From contig FPKD01000006.1 of assembly GCA_900119625.1 (NCBI GenBank), forward strand, positions 1 to 64,000: 64,000 bases of DNA. The letters are read 5' to 3'. Under the pieces are notes generated by a model that saw nothing but the letters and a program-made list of their open reading frames with translations, searched no databases and was not told where the DNA came from. The DNA comes from Olsenella sp. kh2p3. Lineage in GTDB: Bacteria > Actinomycetota > Coriobacteriia > Coriobacteriales > Atopobiaceae. Positions 57,790-64,000 of this stretch are shown here, piece after piece. Each line of letters begins with the position of its first letter. Position 1 is the stretch's first letter. The translations under genes were made by a program, and so were the position numbers.

Positions 57790-58713
57790 ATGCTCCAGAG
57801 AAGAGAATTCCTGCGCCTCTCGGTGCTCCTTGGTGCTGGCATCCTTGCCGGGTGCGCTGCGCAGCCAGATGCGAGTGCCTTCTCGACGCAGTCGGAAGGC
57901 GCGTCGGACGCATCCTCCTCGACCGATGCCACAAGCACCCGCGTTGTCGCTGCGTCCCGCTCGCTTGCCCAGATGGCAATTCTTGCTGGCATGCCGCCCG
58001 TGGGTGTGACCGAGGACGCCGCAGACCTCGACGGCCTGCCTGCAGACGTGGAGACCGTGGGCACCCCCGCCAAGCCCAGCCTCGAGAAGATCGTCGCGCT
58101 CGCGCCCACGCTCGTGCTCATCACCGCCGAGGTCCCCGCGCAGAAGGAGCTGGAGGCAGGCCTCGACGGCGCCGGCATCGCGTGGCGCGACGTCGACGTG
58201 AACGGCTTTGGCGACTACGCTGCCCACATGCAGGCGCTCACCGAGATGAGCGGCCGAAACGACCTCTACCAGGCCAACGTCGCGGACGTCTCCGACGCCA
58301 TAGCCAAGGTCGAGGAGAGCGCCGCAGGCCTCCCGCAAGTGAGCTACCTGGCGCTTCTCGTCTCGTCGACCAAGGCGAAGGTCGCGAAGGGCGACTACTT
58401 CGCCTGCGAGGTCTTTGACAACCTGCAGATGGCAAACGTCACCGAGGACGACAGCTCCCTTGACGACCTCTCCGTCGAGGCCATCGTTGCCGCCGATCCC
58501 GACTACGTCTTTGTCATCCCCCGCGGGGATGAGGACGAGGCCAAGGCGGTCTTCAAGCAGGACTTCCAGGCGCAGCCCGCATGGGCGTCCCTGTCTGCGG
58601 TCAAGGCAGACAGGGTCAACGTATTGCCGAAGGACCTCTTCGAGTACAAGCCAAACGAGCGCTGGGCAGAGGCGTATTCCTACATCCTCGACCTCCGCGA
58701 GCAAGAGGGGTAG
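57790..58713 (+). CDS. ABC importer substrate-binding lipoprotein (iron/tetrapyrrole class)
   Basis: The 307-residue lipoprotein precursor has a signal with twin arginine (LQRREFLRLSVLLGAGILAGC), suggesting Tat export, and lipobox LAGC near residue 21. A Ser/Thr-rich spacer follows, then the class III periplasmic-binding fold (TRVVAASRSLAQMAILAGMPPVGV; LEKIVALAPTLVLITAE; SVEAIVAADPDYVFVI). This class binds Fe-siderophores, haem or cobalamin. The ATG at 57790 follows GGGAGG. The permease gene follows after 2 bp. Confidence 0.88.
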   Translation: MLQRREFLRLSVLLGAGILAGCAAQPDASAFSTQSEGASDASSSTDATSTRVVAASRSLAQMAILAGMPPVGVTEDAADLDGLPADVETVGTPAKPSLEKIVALAPTLVLITAEVPAQKELEAGLDGAGIAWRDVDVNGFGDYAAHMQALTEMSGRNDLYQANVADVSDAIAKVEESAAGLPQVSYLALLVSSTKAKVAKGDYFACEVFDNLQMANVTEDDSSLDDLSVEAIVAADPDYVFVIPRGDEDEAKAVFKQDFQAQPAWASLSAVKADRVNVLPKDLFEYKPNERWAEAYSYILDLREQEG

Positions 58714-58715
58714 CC

Positions 58716-59777
58716 ATGGCCCATGGGGGAGAGAGGACAAGCGAGAAGAGCCGCTGGGCTTGCGCCCTGGGCGTCGTGGCGCTCGCGTTCGTCTCGTTTG
58801 CCTCGCTCCTTCGGGGCACCGCGGCCCTGGGCACGCGCGAGGCGCTCCAGACGCTCGCCCTTCTCGCCTCCGGAGGCACCGCGGACGCCACCGCCACGCT
58901 CGTCCTCCTGAGCGTGCGCCTTCCCCGTGTGTTAGAGGGCGTGTGCTGCGGTGCAGCGCTTGCCTGCTCCGGTCTGCTCCTGCAGGCCTCGCTCGACAAC
59001 GACCTTGCGTCGCCGGGCGTGATGGGTGTCAACTCCGGGGCGGGCCTGCTCTGGCTCGTGGCGGCACTCTGGATGCCAGGACATCCGGTGCTCCGGCAAG
59101 CCATGGCCTTTGTCGGCGCGCTTCTCGCCACCTTCCTGGTGTACCTGGTCTCGCGCCGCGCGGGGACCAGCCGTGGGACCGTGGTCCTTGCGGGCGTCGC
59201 CGTCTCGAGCCTCATGAGCGCGGCCATCGACGCCATTGTGGTCGTGTGGCCCGAGTCGGTCACGGACCGCGTGTCCTTCACGCTGGGTGGACTCTCGGGC
59301 GTCACCTATCAGAGCCTGGCGCTCTGCGCGCCCGCCCTGCTTGTGGCGCTTGCTGCAGGGGCTTACCTCGGCCGCGGCATAGACCTTCTCGCGCTGGGGG
59401 ACGAGGCTGCGCACGGCCTGGGCCTCGACGTGCGCGCTTGCAGGCTTGGCGCCATCGTCTGCGCGTCGCTTCTCGCCGCCGCGGCCGTCTCGGTCTGTGG
59501 GCTTCTCAGTTTTGTGGGCCTCATCGTTCCCAACCTGGTGCGCATGTGGGCTAGGCCCACAACCCGCCAGGGGCTCGCGCTCTGCGCCGTGTGGGGCGCG
59601 ACCCTCCTGGTTGCGTGCGACCTTGTGGCGCGTACCATCGCGTTTCCCTACGAGCTTCCGGTTGGCCTGGTGCTCGCGCTTCTCGGCGCGCCGTTCTTCA
59701 TCGCGCTGCTCATGCGTCGAGGCCGCAGACACGGCTCGCACTCCGTGGCGGCTGGCCGCAGGGGTGATGCCGCGTGA
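58716..59777 (+). CDS. FecCD-type ABC importer permease
   Basis: The 353-residue permease has nine to ten helices. The FecCD signature is in RLPRVLEGVCCGAALACSGLLLQASLDNDLASPGVMGVNSGAG near residues 68-110. The coupling-helix region with LGDEAAHGLGLDVRACRLGAI and LSFVGLIVPNLVRMW near 265-275 follows. It imports iron-siderophore, haem or B12-type ligands. The stop overlaps the GTG start of the ATPase gene by four bases. Arabic-style B12 versus iron specificity cannot be read from the sequence. Confidence 0.92.
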   Translation: MAHGGERTSEKSRWACALGVVALAFVSFASLLRGTAALGTREALQTLALLASGGTADATATLVLLSVRLPRVLEGVCCGAALACSGLLLQASLDNDLASPGVMGVNSGAGLLWLVAALWMPGHPVLRQAMAFVGALLATFLVYLVSRRAGTSRGTVVLAGVAVSSLMSAAIDAIVVVWPESVTDRVSFTLGGLSGVTYQSLALCAPALLVALAAGAYLGRGIDLLALGDEAAHGLGLDVRACRLGAIVCASLLAAAAVSVCGLLSFVGLIVPNLVRMWARPTTRQGLALCAVWGATLLVACDLVARTIAFPYELPVGLVLALLGAPFFIALLMRRGRRHGSHSVAAGRRGDAA

Positions 59778-60535
59778 TTGCCGTGAGGGACCTATCGTTT
59801 GCGCGCGACGGCGGCTTTACCCTGGCCGTGGACTCGCTCGAGCTCAACGACGGCCAGGTGAGCGCCCTGGTGGGGAAGAACGGCTGTGGCAAGTCCACGC
59901 TGCTCCGCTGCCTTGCCGGCGTGCTGCCGCATGGTGGGAGCGTACTTCTGGACGGTGTTGAGCTGGGGGACCTTGGGCACAGGGAGCGCGCACGGCACCT
60001 GGCCTACCTGCCACAGGAGCTGGGGTGCCCGCAGATGGACGTCTACACCCTTGCCTGCCACGGGCGCTTTGCCACGCTTGGCGCCGTGAGGACCTTAGGC
60101 GAGAGGGACCGCCGCCTGGTGCGCCAGGCCATGGAGCTCACGGGCGTGTGGGAGCTTCGCGACCGACGCCTCGCGGACGTCTCCGGCGGCGAGCTTCAGC
60201 GCGCCTACCTGGCCATGGTTGTCGCCCAGGACGCGGGCACTCTCCTTCTCGACGAGCCGTCGGCGCACCTGGACGCCCACAGGCGCTGGGAGCTCGCAGG
60301 CCTGCTGCGCCGCCTTGCGGGAGAGGGACTTGCGGTGGTTGTTGCCACGCACGACGTGGAGTCGGCCTTCTCGTGTGCCGACAAGGTCTGCCTCATGGTG
60401 GACGGCCGGGTGGCTGCCCAGGGCCCGCCAGGCGTCGTGGCGGCAAGCGGGGCGGTGGCCTCGGCGCTTGGGGTTGGCGTGGCCGAGCAGGACGACCCCA
60501 AACTCATGTGGCGGTATGCGCTCACACGCGCGTGA
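59774..60535 (+). CDS. ABC importer ATP-binding protein (FecE/BtuD type)
   Basis: The 253-residue ATPase has Walker A GKNGCGKST near residue 35, a Q-loop in YLPQELG, signature DVSGGELQRAYLA near 136, Walker B LLLDEPSAHLD near 157 and H-loop VVATHDVES. All sites are intact. It starts with GTG coupled to the permease. The asrA gene starts 58 bp later without an obvious terminator between, so the importer and sulfite reductase may share a transcript. Confidence 0.94.
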   Translation: MIAVRDLSFARDGGFTLAVDSLELNDGQVSALVGKNGCGKSTLLRCLAGVLPHGGSVLLDGVELGDLGHRERARHLAYLPQELGCPQMDVYTLACHGRFATLGAVRTLGERDRRLVRQAMELTGVWELRDRRLADVSGGELQRAYLAMVVAQDAGTLLLDEPSAHLDAHRRWELAGLLRRLAGEGLAVVVATHDVESAFSCADKVCLMVDGRVAAQGPPGVVAASGAVASALGVGVAEQDDPKLMWRYALTRA

Positions 60536-60593
60536 ACCTGCCCGCGAGACAAGAAAGGACATGCGCCCTCGGGCGCGGAAGAGAGGGGAGACC

Positions 60594-61670
60594 ATGGGAT
60601 ACGTGCTTGATGGGGAGGGGCTTGACGGGCTGGTTCGCGAGCTTGCCCGCGACTACCTCGTCTTTGCGCCGGTCCGCAAGGTGGGCGCCGGCCGCTTCAC
60701 CGACGTGGACCAGGTGATCTACGACTTTGTGGACGACGCGTCACAGATCGAGCTTGACGTCAAGAGCGACTACTCGTTCAAGGAGCTGCTCACGCCGCTC
60801 TCGCAGACGCTCTTCTACTACACCGAGGACCAGGTGCGCGAGGCGGGCGGCATCGGCGCTGCCGGCGACCCTGCCCGTGAGGGGGACGCGCGCGACGTCC
60901 TCGTGCTCATGCGCGCCTGCGACCTGCATGGCGTCAAGCGCCTCGACGCCATGTACCTGCACAACGGCCCCGAGGACAGCTTCTATCGGCGCATCCGCGA
61001 CCGCGTGCACTTTGTGCTTCTCGGCTGCCCGCAGACCTTCGAGCATTGCTTCTGCGTGGACATGGGATCAAACGTTGCGCCGGACAACTGGGAGTTCTCG
61101 CTCGAGCGCTCGGACGAGGGCTATGCGTGCGCCGTTGCCAACGAGTCGCTCCGCCCGCTCTTCGAGCGCTATGCTACGGCTAGTCGCGACGTGGTGCCCG
61201 CGCACGTCACCCAGAACGAGGTGCACGTGCGCGTTCCCAAGACGGTGCCGCTCGAGCTTCGCACCAGCCCCGTGTGGGACGAGTACAACCACCGCTGCAT
61301 TGGCTGCGGCCGCTGCACGCTGGTGTGCCCCACCTGCACCTGCTTCACCATGCAGGACGTTGCCTACACCGAGAACGGCCGGGTGGGCGAGAGACGCCGC
61401 GTGCAGGCCAGCTGCATGATCGACGGCTACTCCACGGTGGCCGGCGGCGCGAGCTACCGCAAGCAGCACGGTGAGCGCATGCGCTTCAAGGTGCTTCACA
61501 AGGTGTACGACTTCCGCCAGCGCTTTGGCTACGACATGTGCGTGGGCTGCGGCCGCTGCGACGACGTCTGCCCCGAGTACATCAGCTTCGCCGCGTGCGT
61601 CAACAAGCTCTCTGACGCCGTGGACGAGTGGGACGCCCAGCATGAGGGGAGCGTGGCCCGTGATGCCTAG
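60594..61670 (+). CDS. asrA: anaerobic sulfite reductase subunit A
   Basis: The 358-residue ferredoxin-like subunit of the AsrABC complex has two [4Fe-4S] motifs at the C-terminal half, CIGCGRCTLVCPTCTC near residue 237 and CVGCGRCDDVCPEY near 315. Earlier cysteines lie in RACDLHGVKRLD and GCPQTFEHCFC. It passes electrons to the siroheme subunit. The ATG at 60594 follows GAGGGGAG. Its end overlaps asrB by eight bases. Confidence 0.95.
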   Translation: MGYVLDGEGLDGLVRELARDYLVFAPVRKVGAGRFTDVDQVIYDFVDDASQIELDVKSDYSFKELLTPLSQTLFYYTEDQVREAGGIGAAGDPAREGDARDVLVLMRACDLHGVKRLDAMYLHNGPEDSFYRRIRDRVHFVLLGCPQTFEHCFCVDMGSNVAPDNWEFSLERSDEGYACAVANESLRPLFERYATASRDVVPAHVTQNEVHVRVPKTVPLELRTSPVWDEYNHRCIGCGRCTLVCPTCTCFTMQDVAYTENGRVGERRRVQASCMIDGYSTVAGGASYRKQHGERMRFKVLHKVYDFRQRFGYDMCVGCGRCDDVCPEYISFAACVNKLSDAVDEWDAQHEGSVARDA

Positions 61671-62460
61671 CAACAACCCGTACATACCCTTCTCCTCCAA
61701 GGTGCTCGAGGTCATCAAGCACACCGAGAAGGAATACACCTTCCGCATGGCCTTTGAGGGCGAGGTGCGCCCCGGCCAGTTCTTCGAGGTCTCGGTCCCC
61801 AAGTACGGCGAGGCACCCATCAGCGTGAGCGGCATCGTGCCCGGCGAGTCGGTCGACCTCACCATCCGCCGCGTGGGCGTGGTGACCAACGAGGTCTTCG
61901 AGGCCTACGAGGGCGAGAACCTCCTCCTGCGCGGCCCCTACGGCAATGGCTTCGAGGTGGAGCGCTACCTCGACGGCGAGTGCGTTGTTGTGGCCGGCGG
62001 CACGGGCGTGAGCCCCGTGCGCGGCGTCGTGGAGGCGCTGGCAGCTAGCGCCACGCCGCAGGACAAGCACGTAATCGTGGGCTTCCGCAGCCCCAACGAC
62101 CTTCTCTTCCGCGACGACCTCGCGCGCTGGGAGAGCCTCGTCGACCTCATCCTCACGGTGGACGGCGCGCCCGAGGGCTACGAGGGCAACGTGGGCCTCG
62201 TCACGAAGTACATCCCTGGCCTCCCGCTGCGAGACCCATCCACGGCGCAGGCCATCGTGGTGGGACCGCCGCCCATGATGCGCTTCTCGGTGAAGGGCCT
62301 TCTCGAGCTTGGCCTTGCCGAGGAGAACATCTGGGTGAGCCAGGAGCGAAAGATGTGCTGCGGCCTGGGCAAGTGCGGCCACTGCCGCATTGGCGAGAAG
62401 TACGTGTGCCTGGACGGGCCCGTCTTCAACTACACCCAGAGCAAGCAGTTGCTGGACTAG
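61663..62460 (+). CDS. asrB: anaerobic sulfite reductase subunit B
   Basis: The 265-residue flavoprotein of the PyrK/ferredoxin-NADP-reductase type has an FAD domain (GQFFEVSVPKYGEAPISVSG), an NAD(P) domain (VVVAGGTGVSPVRGVVEAL; VVGPPPMMRFSVKGL) and a C-terminal iron-sulfur cluster (MCCGLGKCGHCRIGEKYVCLDGP). It delivers electrons from NADH to AsrA. The ATG at 61663 lies inside the asrA end. asrC begins 9 bp after. Confidence 0.95.
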   Translation: MPSNNPYIPFSSKVLEVIKHTEKEYTFRMAFEGEVRPGQFFEVSVPKYGEAPISVSGIVPGESVDLTIRRVGVVTNEVFEAYEGENLLLRGPYGNGFEVERYLDGECVVVAGGTGVSPVRGVVEALAASATPQDKHVIVGFRSPNDLLFRDDLARWESLVDLILTVDGAPEGYEGNVGLVTKYIPGLPLRDPSTAQAIVVGPPPMMRFSVKGLLELGLAEENIWVSQERKMCCGLGKCGHCRIGEKYVCLDGPVFNYTQSKQLLD

Positions 62461-62469
62461 GAGGCCGCC

Positions 62470-63459
62470 ATGATTCAGGACATCGACGTCAAGGCCATGA
62501 AGAAGAACGCGTTCCGCGTGAGCAAGGAGCGCGGGATGACCGCCAGCCGCGTGCGCGTGCCCGGCGGCCTCGTGAGCGCCAAGAGCATGGCGCGCATCGT
62601 GGAGATCGCCGAGGAGTACGGCAGGGGGGAGATCTTCCTCACCAACCGCCAGGGAGTGGAGATCCCGGGCATCCACATGGAGGACATGCCCAAGGTAAAC
62701 GAGAAGCTCAAGACCATCATCGAAGACACCAAGATCAACCAGGAGGACACCTCCCAGGGCTATCTTGCCAGCGGCACGCGCAACGTGGTCGCCTGCCCCG
62801 GCAAGCGCCTGTGCCCGTTTGGCTGCTACGACACCACCGCCTTCGCGCAGCGCATGGACCACGAGATCTTCCCCAACAACCGGCACGTGAAGGTGGCCTT
62901 CACCGGGTGCTCAAACGACTGCGCTCACGTGGCCCTGAACGACTTTGGCATCATCGGCATGACCGAGCCCCAGTACGACCCCAACCGCTGCATTGGCTGC
63001 GGGCAGTGCGTGGACTGGTGCCAGAGACGCTCGGTGAGCGCGCTCAGGCTCGAGAAGGGCAAGGTCGTGCGCGACGAGGACCGCTGCATAGGCTGCGGCG
63101 TGTGCGTGGTCTACTGCCCCACGCGCGCCTGGACCCGCAGCCCCGAGCACTACTTCCGCGTCAAGATCATGGGCCGCACGGGCAAGCAGAACCCGCGGCT
63201 TGCGCAGGACTGGCTGCGCTGGGTGGACGAGGACTCCATCGTGAAGATCGTGAAGAACACCTACGCCTTCATCGAGGAGTACATCGACCCCAACGCGCCC
63301 GAGGGCAAGGAGCACATCGGCTACATCGTGGACCGCGTGGGCTTCGACGAGTTCTGCGAGTGGGCCTTGAAGGACGTCGAGCTGCCCGAGAAGTGCCAGC
63401 GTGCGACGCGCGTGTACTGGGACGGCAAGCGCTACGACCGCGACAACAGCCTGCGATGA
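62470..63459 (+). CDS. asrC: anaerobic sulfite reductase subunit C (siroheme)
   Basis: AsrC, 329 residues, is the catalytic siroheme/[4Fe-4S] subunit that reduces sulfite to sulfide. The N-terminal ferrite-reductase half contains FLTNRQGVEIPGIHMED. The cluster/siroheme cysteines are in VVACPGKRLCPFGCYDT and TGCSNDCAHVALNDFG. A C-terminal ferredoxin insert has CIGCGQCVDWCQRR and CIGCGVCVVYCP. It ends inside the GAGACAAAGGGA hairpin copy 4. Confidence 0.95.
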   Translation: MIQDIDVKAMKKNAFRVSKERGMTASRVRVPGGLVSAKSMARIVEIAEEYGRGEIFLTNRQGVEIPGIHMEDMPKVNEKLKTIIEDTKINQEDTSQGYLASGTRNVVACPGKRLCPFGCYDTTAFAQRMDHEIFPNNRHVKVAFTGCSNDCAHVALNDFGIIGMTEPQYDPNRCIGCGQCVDWCQRRSVSALRLEKGKVVRDEDRCIGCGVCVVYCPTRAWTRSPEHYFRVKIMGRTGKQNPRLAQDWLRWVDEDSIVKIVKNTYAFIEEYIDPNAPEGKEHIGYIVDRVGFDEFCEWALKDVELPEKCQRATRVYWDGKRYDRDNSLR

Positions 63460-63488
63460 GGCAAAAAGGACAGTCCCTTTGTCTCATC
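63455..63488. repeat. GAGACAAAGGGA hairpin repeat, copy 4
   Basis: GATGAGGCAAAAAGGAC and GTCCCTTTGTCTCATC are imperfect inverse arms overlapping the asrC stop codon. Copy 1 sits on a stop codon in the same manner. Confidence 0.7.
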
Positions 63489-63492
63489 CAAG

Positions 63493-63524
63493 AAGAGGGG
63501 CGCCCTGGCGGCGCCCCTCTTTTC
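63493..63524 (+). terminator. terminator of the asr operon
   Basis: AGAGGGGCGCC and GGCGCCCCTCT form an 11-bp stem with a five-base loop, followed by TTTTC. Confidence 0.9.
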
Positions 63525-63602
63525 TCGTCTTACTTCTGGCTCACAGTACCTTTGGTGACAGTTCTGATCTTGTTCAAGAGTTCCTGTCTCGGGTGAGCCA
63601 TA

Positions 63603-63625
63603 TTTTGACAACAACGTTGTCAAAA
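63603..63625. terminator. hairpin between asr operon and metG
   Basis: TTTTGACAAC and GTTGTCAAAA form a perfect 10-bp stem with a three-base loop. With T-runs on both outer sides it can terminate convergent transcription from metG; an operator role is also possible. Confidence 0.65.
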
Positions 63626-63636
63626 ACCCTCTCGTC

Positions 63637-64000
63637 CTATTTCTGGCTTGGGTGCTTCTCGAAGAAGTCGAAGCGCGGCGGCAGCTCGGGCAGCGCGTGC
63701 TCGGCGGGATTCTCGCCAAGCGCCTGCGCCAGCTCGCCGGGGGTCTTAAACGCGTGCTCCCACGAGAAGAACGCATCTGCCGGGAAGCCAAGGTGCTCGC
63801 AGATCTTTTCGCAGCCGGCAGGCACCGCGGGGTGCATGAGCAGCGTCACCGTGCGCAGCGCGGCAAAGGCGTTGGCGAGCGCGTGCTCGTAGGCCGCGTC
63901 GTCGCCCTTGGCGGCCTTGGACTCGTCGCCCCAGCGGCGGTTTGCGTCGCGGCAGAAGTCCTCGGCAACGGCGAGCGCCCCGTGGGCGTCAAAGGCGTGG
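63637..64000 (-). CDS. metG: methionyl-tRNA synthetase, C-terminal part (cut by window edge)
   Basis: The visible 120 residues match the anticodon-binding helical domain of MetRS. ALAVAEDFCRDANRRWGDESKAAK is followed by FAALRTVTLLMHPAVPAGCEKICEHLGFP and a short tail after WEHAF. The catalytic domain lies beyond the window. No C-terminal tRNA-binding OB-fold follows before the stop at 63637. Confidence 0.88.
   Translation of the reverse strand, partial: HAFDAHGALAVAEDFCRDANRRWGDESKAAKGDDAAYEHALANAFAALRTVTLLMHPAVPAGCEKICEHLGFPADAFFSWEHAFKTPGELAQALGENPAEHALPELPPRFDFFEKHPSQK

Overview
The window is a high-GC chromosomal segment of a Gram-positive anaerobe, most likely an actinomycete of class Coriobacteriia (an Olsenella/Atopobium/Collinsella-type organism). 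This is inferred from strong GC bias in third codon positions, GTG/TTG starts with GGAGG-type ribosome sites, a division cluster with SepF and DivIVA but without MreB or FtsA, an asrABC dissimilatory-type sulfite reductase, single-chain L-serine dehydratase and AbiEi/DUF559-like proteins. The genus is not proven by anything I can see here.

Layout. 1-2,917: pyrG and a XerC/D recombinase. 2,918-3,802: a long gap holding a 105-bp inverted-repeat element, a 61-bp tandem repeat and a MraZ-type operator. 3,803-23,647: one long division and cell-wall (dcw) cluster, mraZ-rsmH-ftsL-ftsI-murF-mraY-murD-ftsW-murG-murC-murB-ftsQ-ftsZ, continuing into pgeF-ylmE-sepF-proC-yggT-divIVA. It builds lipid II (MurC, D and F, MraY, MurG), polymerises it at the septum (FtsW/FtsI/FtsL/FtsQ) and positions the Z ring (FtsZ, SepF, DivIVA). 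The leaders of ftsL and ftsZ share a 40-nt bipartite motif that I cannot assign to any known element.

23,700-27,600 is a scrambled accessory patch: 21-bp direct repeats, gene remnants, a 1.34-kb IS3-family element that has split a tRNA-Gln(CUG)-like gene with a 3-bp AAC duplication, a second tRNA-like sequence with a CUA (amber) anticodon loop, an unknown ORF and a Phd/YafQ toxin-antitoxin pair. 27,657-29,928: a two-gene DNA-metabolism operon (radical SAM + DUF4130) behind a promoter overlapped by a LexA-type box. 30,204-31,837: ammonium transporter and a PII protein that lacks the T-loop tyrosine. 32,024-35,773: AbiEi/DUF559-like protein, RNase P RNA, a stand-alone glucose-type EIIA, a YigZ protein and a RelB-like/PIN-domain pair. 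35,861-42,547: HAD phosphatase, two tandem C1 aminopeptidases, an SDR-MarR operon and the CCA enzyme.

42,638-46,177: tRNA-Gln, tRNA-Glu, L-serine dehydratase and gltX. 46,317-52,534: two large YhgE/Pip membrane proteins divergent from a TetR regulator. 52,675-57,535: metK, a DUF559-like gene bracketed by two copies of a 79-bp palindrome, an alpha/beta hydrolase and a ferredoxin-tailed aldo/keto reductase. 57,790-63,459: an iron/tetrapyrrole-type ABC importer followed closely by asrABC, so uptake may be coupled to supply of the siroheme enzyme. The window ends inside metG on the minus strand.

The intergenic gaps are unusually rich in palindromes. Four unrelated long inverted-repeat families and one dispersed hairpin family (four copies) are visible.
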